Shown in pieces: positions 18,505 through 26,758 of a stretch of DNA of 64,000 nucleotides (positions are counted from its first letter, which is position 1; each line of letters starts with the position of its first letter). The stretch lies in contig NZ_SGVY01000004.1 in NCBI RefSeq assembly GCF_004535825.1, positions 62,001 to 126,000 on the forward strand, in the 5' to 3' direction. A program made the translations under genes and the position numbers. A model generated the notes under the pieces. The model ran no database searches. It worked only from the letters and a program-made list of their open reading frames with translations, and had not been told where the DNA came from. This stretch comes from Segatella hominis. GTDB lineage: Bacteria; Bacteroidota; Bacteroidia; Bacteroidales; Bacteroidaceae.

Positions 18505-19008
18505 TTATTCTGTCTCCAGCTCCAGCAAAATTCTCTTAGCTTCCAGTCCTCCGGCAAAACCTGTCAGGGAACGGTTGCTGCCGATAACGCGATGGCAAGG
18601 AATAAGAATACTGATGCCATTGACTCCGATAGCTCCTGCTACGGCTCTGCTTCCCTTAGGATTGCCTATATTTTGAGCTATGTCCTTATAGCTTCTAGTT
18701 TCACCGTATGGTATTTCGAGCAATGCACTCCATACTTTTTTCTGGAAATCTGTTCCTACAGGATACAATGGAATTTCGAATGACCTGCGGGTGCCCAAAA
18801 AATATTCATCCAGTTGCAGCTTGGTCTGTTCCAGAACAAGGGATGTTTCAATCTTGAAATCTGCATTCATATACCTTGTAAGTCTATTTTTATTGTGCTC
18901 TGAACATGGCATTTTATTCCAATCACAAAGACACAAATCATCACCCACTGATGCCAGAATTAACTCTCCGCAGGGCGAGTTGTAATATTGGATGTTTATT
19001 TGCTGCAT
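18505..19008 (-). CDS. ogt: Methylated-DNA--protein-cysteine methyltransferase
   Basis: Suicide repair protein that moves the methyl group from O6-methylguanine to its own cysteine. The 167-residue protein has the small N-terminal fold, the helix-turn-helix with arginine finger (GNPKGSRAVAGAIGVN, 116-130) and the PCHR active site with Cys138. Ada-type DNA-binding and activator domains are absent. It sits 27 nt after the VOC gene. Confidence 0.95.
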   Translation of the reverse strand: MQQINIQYYNSPCGELILASVGDDLCLCDWNKMPCSEHNKNRLTRYMNADFKIETSLVLEQTKLQLDEYFLGTRRSFEIPLYPVGTDFQKKVWSALLEIPYGETRSYKDIAQNIGNPKGSRAVAGAIGVNGISILIPCHRVIGSNRSLTGFAGGLEAKRILLELETE

Positions 19009-19035
19009 TTTTTCAAATACGATTAAACGGAATCT

Positions 19036-19422
19036 TTATTTTTCATACAGTTCTATCGGTAAACCATCTGGGTCATTGAAGAATACAAAACGCTTGCCTG
19101 TATATTCATCCGTGCGAATGGGTTCATGCACGATGCCTTTACTGTATAGTTCATCAATTGTCTCCAAAAGGTTATCTACCTCAAAAGCAAGATGGCGCAG
19201 ACCGGCTGCTTCCGGATAGGAAGGACGTGCTGGTGGGTTAGGAAAGGAGAATAACTCGATGATATAGTTGTCATCAAGCCAGCAGTCAGCTTTCCAGGAG
19301 TCACGTTCCTTACGATAGTTTTCACTCATAATCTTCATTCCGAGCACATCTGTGTAGAAATGCTTGGATTTCGCATAGTCGGAACAAATCACGGCTACAT
19401 GATGGATTTTGTTAAGCTTCAT
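19036..19422 (-). CDS. VOC-family metalloenzyme (glyoxalase I-like)
   Basis: Single-domain protein of 128 residues made of two beta-alpha-beta-beta-beta modules. Candidate metal ligands are His8 (KIHHVAV), Glu56 (YIIELFSF), His77 (GLRHLAFEV) and Glu124 (GLPIELYEK), the usual glyoxalase pattern. The phrase NKIHHVAVICSDYAKSKHFYTDVLG is characteristic of the YaeR/GloA2 subgroup. The ATG at 19422 is chosen; the frame extends upstream into the chromate-transporter gene without a homologous sequence. True substrate unknown. Confidence 0.88.
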   Translation of the reverse strand: MKLNKIHHVAVICSDYAKSKHFYTDVLGMKIMSENYRKERDSWKADCWLDDNYIIELFSFPNPPARPSYPEAAGLRHLAFEVDNLLETIDELYSKGIVHEPIRTDEYTGKRFVFFNDPDGLPIELYEK

Positions 19423-19463
19423 ATTTCTTAAATATTTCTCATCGGTTTGTTTATCATGCTTTT

Positions 19464-20036
19464 CTATAATATGAATATTCCGATGAGTCCACAAAACAGC
19501 ATGACTAAAATAGGATTCGTCTTCCTTACTTTTGTGAAATAAAAGGCGAAGGCAAAGAGGAGTATGCTGATGGTAAACTGGTATGGACTCTCCTCTGGCG
19601 AACCGAAATTCTCCTTGTTCATCAATAATACTGCTGCTGCGGCTATCAGACCTATAATGGCTGGACGGAGACCGCTGAAAATGTTCTGCACATCCTTGGA
19701 ATCCTTGTGGCTCATTAAATACCGACTGATTAAAATCATGATGATAAAGGGTAACCACATGATTGAAAGGGAGGCTATGAATGAACCTATACAGGCTACC
19801 CAATGGGAATAGCCTGCATGAAGTACGGAGGTGTAACCTACATAAGTGGCACAGTTGATACCGATTGGTCCAGGTGTGGACTGGCTGATAGCTACGATGT
19901 CCGTGAACTCGGCATTCGTGAGCCAGTGATTTTTTACTACTGTCTCATTGTGGATGAGCGAAAGCATGGCATAGCCTCCGCCAAAATTGAATGTTCCTAT
20001 CTTTGTGAACGTGAGAAATAAATCCAGAAAAATCAT
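19464..20036 (-). CDS. Chromate transporter half-protein (CHR family), second of a pair
   Basis: A 190-residue membrane protein with about six hydrophobic segments. The N-terminus FLDLFLTFTKIGTFNFGGGYAML and VAISQSTPGPIGINCATYVGY are CHR signatures. Two half-size CHR proteins encoded side by side are known to act together, replacing one long ChrA. The ATG at 20036 is 10 nt after the partner's stop. CTCATCGG and CCGATGAG (19480-19487/19438-19445) form an inverted repeat around the stop codon. Whether the pair moves chromate or another anion cannot be told. Confidence 0.87.
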   Translation of the reverse strand: MIFLDLFLTFTKIGTFNFGGGYAMLSLIHNETVVKNHWLTNAEFTDIVAISQSTPGPIGINCATYVGYTSVLHAGYSHWVACIGSFIASLSIMWLPFIIMILISRYLMSHKDSKDVQNIFSGLRPAIIGLIAAAAVLLMNKENFGSPEESPYQFTISILLFAFAFYFTKVRKTNPILVMLFCGLIGIFIL

Positions 20037-20046
20037 ATTTGCTTTT

Positions 20047-20589
20047 TTATTTGTCCTTTTTGATGATTCTGCCATAAAGCCAACCGAGTACACCGGCAGC
20101 GATGATGATATAAATAGGGGATACGGCGAATATCGGCAATGCGATGAGCGCACAGCATACAATCGGTATCCAAAAATTGTACTTATTGATATTGGCTGTC
20201 TTTGCCATCTTGAAACAAGGTGCTGCTATCAGGGCTACTACAGCTGGTCTTACACCTGCAAAAAACTTAGCCACCCAGTAATTGTCCTTGAAATGCTGGA
20301 AGAACATAGCGATGATGAGGATGGCGATGATTGATGGCAAGGCTATACCGATGGCGCCCACGATGCCTCCCCATACTCCTTTTAATTTATATCCGATATG
20401 ACTGGCCATGTCGATGGCAAATATTCCCGGAGTGGTCTGCGCTACTACCATGATGTCCATGAACTCCTGTTTGTCCATCCACTTGTTTTTATCCACAAAC
20501 TCTCTCTCCATGATGGGGATCATGGCATAGCCTCCTCCCAAGGTGAAAGCCCCAATCTTGTTGCACGTCGCAAAAAAATTCAATAACAT
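20047..20589 (-). CDS. Chromate transporter half-protein (CHR family), first of a pair
   Basis: A 180-residue membrane protein. LNFFATCNKIGAFTLGGGYAMIP and VVAQTTPGIFAIDMASHIGY repeat the CHR signatures of its neighbour, and the two clearly derive from a duplication. It begins the minus-strand run chr-chr-VOC-ogt-MFS-nhaC. A TAATTTTG element lies 26-33 nt upstream (20615-20622). Confidence 0.87.
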   Translation of the reverse strand: MLLNFFATCNKIGAFTLGGGYAMIPIMEREFVDKNKWMDKQEFMDIMVVAQTTPGIFAIDMASHIGYKLKGVWGGIVGAIGIALPSIIAILIIAMFFQHFKDNYWVAKFFAGVRPAVVALIAAPCFKMAKTANINKYNFWIPIVCCALIALPIFAVSPIYIIIAAGVLGWLYGRIIKKDK

Positions 20590-20614
20590 CTGTCTTTCTG
20601 TTTTAATTTGGCTG

Positions 20615-20622
20615 CAAAATTA
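20615..20622 (-). promoter_or_regulatory. Candidate -7 element for the chromate-transporter run
   Basis: Minus strand TAATTTTG fits TAnnTTTG. No TTTG is found at the usual spacing. Confidence 0.45.
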
Positions 20623-20672
20623 CACATAATTTGTTAAATATTGACCATAACTTCATGAGATTTTTTTATTTT

Positions 20673-20705
20673 CTTGTTTTATTTCAAGAATATTCATTAT
20701 CTTTG
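20673..20705 (+). promoter_or_regulatory. Promoter of the nucleoside permease gene
   Basis: CTTG (20673-20676), 21 nt, then TATCTTTG (20698-20705), about 48 nt before the ATG at 20754. Confidence 0.65.
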
Positions 20706-20753
20706 CATTTTATAAAAACGCATTTTGAATTAAACTTAAAAAAATATAATAGC

Positions 20754-22052
20754 ATGAATTTAAAAGTACGTTTGGCAGTGATGAACTTCTTAGAGTTTGC
20801 TGTCTGGGGAGCTTATCTTACTTCTATGGGTAATTATCTTGGCAAAGCTGGCATGGGTGCCGAAATTGCCTGGTTTTACGCTATTCAGGGAATAGTGTCT
20901 ATCTTTATGCCTACCTTGATGGGTATTGTTGCTGATAAATGGATTCAGCCTCAACGCCTCCTCGGATATTGCCATCTCTTAGCAGGTTTTGGGATGTGTG
21001 CGCTCTTTGCTATGGGACAGGCTGCGGCTCAACCGGACGAGGTGCTCTTTATGTCTGTCTATACCTTCAGTGTGGCTTTCTATATGCCTACACTCGCACT
21101 GTCAAACACGGCTGCTTTCACCATTCTCAAGGATCATGGACTGGATACGGTGAAGGACTTCCCACCTATCCGTGTGTTCGGTACTGTCGGCTTCATCCTC
21201 ATGATGTGGGTGGTGAATTGTGCGACATGGGAAGACGGTTCTTTCTCTTTCCTCCTTATAGAAAATGCAAATAAGTTCCAATATACGCATCTGCAGTTCC
21301 TCATGTCGGGATTGATGAGCTTTGTGCTTTTCCTCTATTGCTATTCCTTGCCTCAGTGTAAGATAGTCAGGAAGGAAAACCAGAGTATTGCGGAGATGTG
21401 GGGACTGGATGCCTTCAAACTGTTTAAGTCTAAGCAGATGGCGCTGTTCTTTATTTTCTCCTGCCTATTGGGCATGTCTCTGCAGGTGACCAATGGTTAT
21501 GCTACTCCTTTTATTACCAGTTTCAAGGGAGATCCTGCCATGATAGATACGTTTGCTGCCAATAATGCTACTCTGTTGGTTTCTATATCTCAGGTGGCTG
21601 AGGCACTGTGTATCCTGCTGATTCCGTTCTTCCTGAAGCGTTTTGGTATCAAGGTGGTGATGTTGATAGCCATGTTTGCCTGGGTGCTCCGATTTGGATT
21701 CTTCGGATTGGGTAATCCTGCTTTCCCTGGTGTTATCCTCTTTGTGGCTTCCTGCGTCGTATATGGTGTGGCTTTCGACTTCTTCAATGTTTCGGGCGGC
21801 TTGTTTGTTGATCAGAAATGCGACCCGAAGATTAGGGCATCTGCTCAGGGACTGTTTATGCTGATGACGAATGGTCTGGGTGCTACGATCGGTACGCTGT
21901 TGGCTGGACAGGTGATCAATCATTATTGCCAGTTCAACGAACAGGGTTATCTGATGGGCGACTGGAGAAGTTGCTGGTTGATTTTTGCCGGTTATGCGCT
22001 TGTTGTAGCCGTACTCTTTGCTTTCTTGTTTAAACCCAAGAAGCTGAACTAA
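20754..22052 (+). CDS. NupG/XapB-like nucleoside permease (MFS)
   Basis: Inner-membrane proton symporter of 432 residues with twelve transmembrane segments. The N-terminus (MNLKVRLAVMNFLEFAVWGA, then YLTSMGNYLG) and GIVADKWIQPQRLL match the nucleoside:H+ symporter family. The ATG at 20754 is chosen; an in-frame start 41 codons upstream would include the promoter. It probably imports nucleosides, but the exact ones are unknown. It is followed 30 nt later by a DUF151 gene that may share its transcript. Confidence 0.88.
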   Translation: MNLKVRLAVMNFLEFAVWGAYLTSMGNYLGKAGMGAEIAWFYAIQGIVSIFMPTLMGIVADKWIQPQRLLGYCHLLAGFGMCALFAMGQAAAQPDEVLFMSVYTFSVAFYMPTLALSNTAAFTILKDHGLDTVKDFPPIRVFGTVGFILMMWVVNCATWEDGSFSFLLIENANKFQYTHLQFLMSGLMSFVLFLYCYSLPQCKIVRKENQSIAEMWGLDAFKLFKSKQMALFFIFSCLLGMSLQVTNGYATPFITSFKGDPAMIDTFAANNATLLVSISQVAEALCILLIPFFLKRFGIKVVMLIAMFAWVLRFGFFGLGNPAFPGVILFVASCVVYGVAFDFFNVSGGLFVDQKCDPKIRASAQGLFMLMTNGLGATIGTLLAGQVINHYCQFNEQGYLMGDWRSCWLIFAGYALVVAVLFAFLFKPKKLN

Positions 22053-22082
22053 TGTGTGATTTTTTATAGGAGATGATTATTT

Positions 22083-22634
22083 ATGGACTCTTTATTATTA
22101 ATTAAAAGTGTTTCCGAGATTTTGGGAATCAAGGATGTGGCTCTGGTGTCTTTGGTTAATGCTACAGAGACAAGACAGATTGTCGTTTCTTGTGAGCTGG
22201 AGATGCGTGATCTGATCATGAAGTATATGACGGATAGGCCTGAGACCCAGATGCTTTTCCCCAGTGTGGTGAATGATATCTTAGCTACGCGGGATAAGAG
22301 TTCGCTGGAGGTCAGGATCAATGGTGTCAAAGATGGTGTTTATCAAACTGAAATTTATGATCGGTTGACACAGAAGTCTTTCCCTATCAGATGTAGTGAT
22401 GGAATTTTTATGTCTGTTGCCTGCAAGCTTCATATTTATGCTTCGGCAGAGGTGATGCGCCTTCATTCAATTCCTTACGTAACGGGTGCTACGAAGGTTG
22501 GACTTCCTTTATCCGTACTCTCTGAAAAGTTGCTCAAGAATTCTCTCCAGATGGCGATTGAGACTGAAAACTATGAGATGGCTTCCAATTTGCGGGATGA
22601 ACTCAATAAAAGACATAAAGATAAGCACGAATGA
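22083..22634 (+). CDS. Bifunctional nuclease (DUF151) family protein with UVR motif
   Basis: A 183-residue protein. Residues ~1-130 are a DUF151 domain (family members show DNase and RNase activity in plants and Thermotoga); residues ~148-178 are a UvrB/UvrC-type motif (LQMAIETENYEMASNLRDEL). This domain pair is common in Bacteroidota. The stop overlaps the rsmE start by 4 nt (ATGA), so translation is probably coupled. Its cellular role is not established. Confidence 0.86.
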   Translation: MDSLLLIKSVSEILGIKDVALVSLVNATETRQIVVSCELEMRDLIMKYMTDRPETQMLFPSVVNDILATRDKSSLEVRINGVKDGVYQTEIYDRLTQKSFPIRCSDGIFMSVACKLHIYASAEVMRLHSIPYVTGATKVGLPLSVLSEKLLKNSLQMAIETENYEMASNLRDELNKRHKDKHE

Positions 22635-23356
22635 AAGAGATAAGATATTTTTTTGTGCCTGATGCAGGCAAAGTGACTGAATTGCCTCAGGAGGAGGCTA
22701 AGCATGCACTGAAAGTGTTGCGCCTCACCTCGGGTGATGAGATAAATCTGATGGACGGCGAGGGGAACTTCTATCGTGCTGAAGTTAGCCTCGCCTCCAG
22801 CAAGCACTGTCTCTATCAGATATTGGAGACCTTCCCTCAACAGCCTGCCTGGAAGGGGAAGGTGCATCTGGCTATTGCGCCTACGAAGATGATGGACCGT
22901 ATCGAATGGATGGCTGAAAAGGCTACGGAAATCGGTTTTGATGAACTCTCTTTCCTCTCTGCCAAATTTTCTGAGCGCAAGACTATTCGTGTGGACCGCA
23001 TGGATAAAATTGTGGTTTCTGCCGTCAAGCAGAGTCATAAGGCTTGGAAACCTGTGGTGAATGAAATGATTCCTTTTAAGGAGTTTATAGCCCAGCCTCG
23101 CACGGGGAAAAAATATATCTGCCACTGCTATGAGGAGATAGACAAGGTGGACTTGTTTGCTGAACTCCAGAAGCCTTTCGATGATGAGGGGGATGTGACG
23201 ATTCTCGTGGGTCCGGAGGGGGATTTCTCTATCGAAGAGGTGCAGTTGGCCTTGCAACATGGATATGTATCGGTGAGTCTTGGTACCAGCCGATTACGTA
23301 CGGAGACCGCTGGTCTGATGGCTGTGGCTATGGCTAATTTGGCTCGACGCATTTAA
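22631..23356 (+). CDS. rsmE: 16S rRNA (uracil-1498-N3)-methyltransferase
   Basis: SPOUT-class methyltransferase of 241 residues that modifies U1498 of 16S rRNA with SAM. There is an N-terminal PUA-like domain (1-70, with EEAKHALKVLRLTSGDEI) and a knotted C-terminal domain with ILVGPEGDFS and the SLGTSRLRTETAGLMAV block that binds SAM. Start overlaps the DUF151 gene. Confidence 0.95.
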   Translation: MKEIRYFFVPDAGKVTELPQEEAKHALKVLRLTSGDEINLMDGEGNFYRAEVSLASSKHCLYQILETFPQQPAWKGKVHLAIAPTKMMDRIEWMAEKATEIGFDELSFLSAKFSERKTIRVDRMDKIVVSAVKQSHKAWKPVVNEMIPFKEFIAQPRTGKKYICHCYEEIDKVDLFAELQKPFDDEGDVTILVGPEGDFSIEEVQLALQHGYVSVSLGTSRLRTETAGLMAVAMANLARRI

Positions 23357-23369
23357 TTTAATTTATATA

Positions 23370-24755
23370 ATGGAACTGATGAAAAAAATGAATATCAGCA
23401 TGGCACTTGCCTGGCTGATTACGGGAATGGTATTTTTCTGTTCCTGTTCTGGGTCTGATTATATCAACGCTATTCCTGCCAACAGTTCTGCACTCATCTC
23501 CATTGATATGCAGAAAATGGCTGAGAGTAATCCGCAAGCCAGTAAGACTGGTGTATTGAAGTCTTTGCTTCATGTGGAGGATGTGACTGATTGTGGCATT
23601 GATGTTTCTGAAAAAATGTATCTCTTTGAGACTGTTGATGGGAACTTGGGACTTTGTGCAAAGGTTTCTGATGCTGCCGATTTGGAAGATTGGTTAAACC
23701 AATTATCGAAGGAACAGAAACTTTGCGAAAATGTAACTGAAAAGAAAGGCTTTCATTTTTCTGTGCTCAAGAATTCCTGGTTGGTAGGTTTCTCAGATCA
23801 GGCGCTCCTCATCATGGGACCTGTTGTTGCTGATGCTCAAGCTGAACTGCAACGCATGATGATCAAGTATCTGAAGGCTGACGAAGAACATGGCATCCAG
23901 TCTTCTCCGATGTTTGAACGTCTCGATTCAATCTCTTCTCCGATGGCATTAGTGGCTCAGGCTCAGGCTTTGCCAGAGAAGTTTGTGGCTCCTTTCACCT
24001 TGGGCGCTCCTAAGAATGCGGATGCTTCTCAAATCGTCATTGCTGCCGAAATGAATCTACAGAAGTGTATGCTCAGAATCAAAGGCGAGACTTTCTCTTT
24101 CAATCCTGATATCAATCAGGCTCTCCAGTCTGCGGTTGCTTCTTACCGTCCTATACAGGGCAAGTATCTGGAATCGATGCCTGATGATGCTACTGCTGGT
24201 ATCTTCATGAATGTGGATGGTAAGAAATTTCTGCCGATGATGCAGACCAATAAGGGTATCCAACAGCTTTTACTTGGCATCAATGCGGCTATTGATATGG
24301 ATAATATCATCAGGAGTGTGAATGGTGATATGGCTATCGTACTACCTTCTTTCTCTGATGCTAATCTGAAGATGACGATGGCTGCGCAATTGGCTCATTA
24401 TCAGTGGTTGGCAGATGTAGATTACTGGAAAGAGTCATGTCCTAAGGGGGCTTCTATTGCCGACTGGGGGAAGAATGCCTATTATTACACGGATGGGAAA
24501 ACGTCTTTCTATTTCGGTGTTAGCGATGACAAACAGTTCTTTAGCGGAAGTGACGAGCTGCTTGCTTCCTATGCCATCAAGCGTTCTAATCATCCGGTTT
24601 CTGCGGATATCAGAAAAGAAATCAAAGGGCAGAAGTTGGCGATGGTTATCAATCTCAACAAAACTGGTAACAGCGGTGATGCCATGGCGGCAGTTACTTC
24701 TCTGCTGAGTCCGATTTTCGGAAATCTCAATTCCGTTGTATATACATTGAAGTAA
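23370..24755 (+). CDS. DUF4836-like lipoprotein
   Basis: A 461-residue predicted lipoprotein: N-terminal hydrophobic segment ending in a Cys (GMVFFCSCSG, residues ~19-28), then SDYINAIPANSSALISID, an opening typical of the Bacteroidota DUF4836 family. No catalytic motif is visible. It lies 13 nt after rsmE and 55 nt before an ABC transporter pair, which hints at a shared envelope role, but the function is unknown. An alternative start is Met4 (23379). Confidence 0.75.
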   Translation: MELMKKMNISMALAWLITGMVFFCSCSGSDYINAIPANSSALISIDMQKMAESNPQASKTGVLKSLLHVEDVTDCGIDVSEKMYLFETVDGNLGLCAKVSDAADLEDWLNQLSKEQKLCENVTEKKGFHFSVLKNSWLVGFSDQALLIMGPVVADAQAELQRMMIKYLKADEEHGIQSSPMFERLDSISSPMALVAQAQALPEKFVAPFTLGAPKNADASQIVIAAEMNLQKCMLRIKGETFSFNPDINQALQSAVASYRPIQGKYLESMPDDATAGIFMNVDGKKFLPMMQTNKGIQQLLLGINAAIDMDNIIRSVNGDMAIVLPSFSDANLKMTMAAQLAHYQWLADVDYWKESCPKGASIADWGKNAYYYTDGKTSFYFGVSDDKQFFSGSDELLASYAIKRSNHPVSADIRKEIKGQKLAMVINLNKTGNSGDAMAAVTSLLSPIFGNLNSVVYTLK

Positions 24756-24760
24756 TGGTA

Positions 24761-24807
24761 AACTAAGTTTTTAAAATATAAATAACTAAGTTTTTTAAAT
24801 ATATATC
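24761..24807 (+). repeat. Tandem repeat just after the DUF4836 gene
   Basis: Two units of 23 and 24 nt (24761-24783, 24784-24807), each starting AACTAAGTTTTT and ending AAATATA-like. It starts 5 nt after the stop and fills the gap to the GTG start of the ABC ATPase. Confidence 0.85.
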
Positions 24808-24810
24808 AAA

Positions 24811-25455
24811 GTGGAAACAATTCAGTTTCAATCTGTTCTCCCTCAGGTCTTTGCGCAGCGCAATGATCTTGATTCGGAGATATGGCAGCAGGATGTCTCT
24901 TTTGAGAAAGGGCATCTTTATCTTGTTGAAGCAGACAGCGGAAAGGGTAAGAGTACTTTCTGCAGTTATGTTTTGGGGTATCGTCACGACTATAGCGGAA
25001 GTGTGTTGTTTGACAAGGATGTGACCGCTCATTATCAGGTGAAAGATTGGGTAGAGGTAAGAAAGCGACATATCAGTCATCTCTTTCAGGAACTTCGTCT
25101 TTTCCCAGAACTCACGGCGATGGAGAATGTTGAAATCAAGAATAAAATCACAGGATTTCAGCAGAAAGATACCATCCTACAATGGTTTGAAAGATTGGGC
25201 ATTGCTGATAAGGTGGATGCCAAGATAGGGCGTATGTCCTTTGGTCAGCAGCAGCGTGTGGCTATGATTCGTGCACTGTGTCAGCCTTTCGATTTTATCT
25301 TGGCTGATGAGCCTATCAGTCACCTGGATGATACCAATTCTCGCATCATGGGAAATATCATGATGGAAGAAGCGGGCAGACAGGGGGCTGGTGTCATCGT
25401 GACCAGTATCGGTAAGCACATGGATCTTGCCTACGAAAAGATTGTAAGATTATAG
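24811..25455 (+). CDS. ABC transporter ATP-binding protein with altered motifs
   Basis: A 214-residue ATPase subunit, starting at GTG. Walker A is ADSGKGKST (41-49), with Ala where the first Gly is usual. Gln93 is the Q-loop; the signature is SFGQQQ (143-148) instead of LSGGQ; Walker B is DFILADE (161-167), with the catalytic Glu kept. The usual H-loop histidine appears replaced by Ser199 (VIVTSIGKH). It resembles LolD/MacB/FtsE ATPases. It pairs with the permease 15 nt downstream. It may hydrolyse ATP slowly or need its partner; that is inference. Confidence 0.87.
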   Translation: METIQFQSVLPQVFAQRNDLDSEIWQQDVSFEKGHLYLVEADSGKGKSTFCSYVLGYRHDYSGSVLFDKDVTAHYQVKDWVEVRKRHISHLFQELRLFPELTAMENVEIKNKITGFQQKDTILQWFERLGIADKVDAKIGRMSFGQQQRVAMIRALCQPFDFILADEPISHLDDTNSRIMGNIMMEEAGRQGAGVIVTSIGKHMDLAYEKIVRL

Positions 25456-25470
25456 TTTAGTTTTGGTGTT

Positions 25471-26670
25471 ATGAATTTAGTTTGGAAATTACTTAGGCAA
25501 CATATCAGTATCTCGCAGTTTGCTGGTTTTGCTTTTGCCAATCTATTTGGTATGCTGATTGTTCTTTTCGGCTTTCAGTTTTATCAGGATGTCTTGCCTG
25601 TGTTCACCCAGCAAGATAGTTTTATGAAGGCTGATTATCTTATCATGAGTAAGAAAATCGGTATGGGGAATACGATCAGTGGTAGAACCAACAGTTTTGC
25701 GGGTAGTGAGATTGATGAGATTTCATCGCAGAAGTTTGTGAAGAAAATAGGTAAATTTACTTCTACTGAATACAAAGTGGATGCTTCTATGGGCGTGAAC
25801 GGTGTGAATGTACTCAACTCAGAACTGTTCTTCGAGAGTGTTCCAGATGGTTTTGTGGATGTTCCTCTGAAAGACTGGAAATATGAGCCTGGGGCACATG
25901 AGGTTCCGATTATTCTGCCTCGTACCTATATTAATATGTATAATTTCGGTTTTGCCCAGAGTCATTCTCTCCCTAAAATCAGTGATGGACTGATGGGCAT
26001 GATTGATTTTCAGATTTTCATTCAAGCAGGAGGTAAGAAGGAACAGTTTAAGGGTAAGGTGATCGGTTTCTCTTCCCGTCTGAATACAATCCTCGTTCCT
26101 CAGGCGTTTATGGACTGGAGTAATCAGGAATTTGCTCCCGATAATCATAGTGATCCTACTCGTTTGATTGTGGAGGTGGGAAATCCTGCGGATGAGAATA
26201 TCAGTCAATATCTCGATAATCATGGTTATGAGGTGGAAACGGATAAGTTGGATGCTGAGAAGACTACCTATTTCCTCCGTATGATCGTGATGATGGTGAT
26301 GGTCATCGGTTTGGTGATTTCAGCTTTGAGTTTTTATATTCTTATGCTGAGTATCTATCTGCTGGTTCAGAAAAACTCATCTAAGTTGGAAAATCTGCTG
26401 CTTATCGGCTATAGTCCTGCGCAGGTTTCAAAACCTTATCAGATATTGACCATGGGTCTGAATGTGGCTGTGCTGATAATAGCCTGGGTAGCTCTTTTCT
26501 TTATCCGCAACTATTATATGGATTTCATAGAGGCCTTGTATCCTGATATGGAGGATGGCAGTATGCTGCCTGCCTTCGGATTGGGATCGGTATTGTTTCT
26601 GATTGTTTCGCTGCTCAATATCGTGGCGATTCGCAGAAAGGTAGGGAATATCTGGAAAAGAAAAGAATAA
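25471..26670 (+). CDS. ABC transporter permease, FtsX/MacB-like
   Basis: A 399-residue membrane protein with one N-terminal transmembrane segment (~17-40), a large periplasmic domain (~45-265), and three C-terminal segments (about 269-300, 330-355, 365-388). This is the FtsX-like layout of LolC/E, MacB and similar mechanotransmission transporters. KLENLLLIGYSPAQVSKPY is the cytoplasmic coupling loop. With a lipoprotein encoded upstream, work on lipoproteins or the cell wall is possible but unproven. Confidence 0.82.
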   Translation: MNLVWKLLRQHISISQFAGFAFANLFGMLIVLFGFQFYQDVLPVFTQQDSFMKADYLIMSKKIGMGNTISGRTNSFAGSEIDEISSQKFVKKIGKFTSTEYKVDASMGVNGVNVLNSELFFESVPDGFVDVPLKDWKYEPGAHEVPIILPRTYINMYNFGFAQSHSLPKISDGLMGMIDFQIFIQAGGKKEQFKGKVIGFSSRLNTILVPQAFMDWSNQEFAPDNHSDPTRLIVEVGNPADENISQYLDNHGYEVETDKLDAEKTTYFLRMIVMMVMVIGLVISALSFYILMLSIYLLVQKNSSKLENLLLIGYSPAQVSKPYQILTMGLNVAVLIIAWVALFFIRNYYMDFIEALYPDMEDGSMLPAFGLGSVLFLIVSLLNIVAIRRKVGNIWKRKE

Positions 26671-26702
26671 TTGTTTGATATTATTCATAGTACGGCAAAA
26701 AG

Positions 26703-26753
26703 AAAAGTCATTTGTCAAGTCCTCTTATGTAGGGCTTACAAATGACTTTTTTA
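26703..26753. terminator. Bidirectional terminator between convergent genes
   Basis: AAAAGTCATTTGT (26703-26715) pairs with ACAAATGACTTTT (26739-26751), with a continuing imperfect inner stem, and T-runs on both strands. Confidence 0.85.
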
Positions 26754-26758
26754 TTTTC

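Noticed and set aside
18453-18557. N-terminal extension of the MFS (Fsr-like) gene
   Set aside because: It overlaps ogt in another frame and does not resemble the family; the ATG at 18452 gives the expected length.
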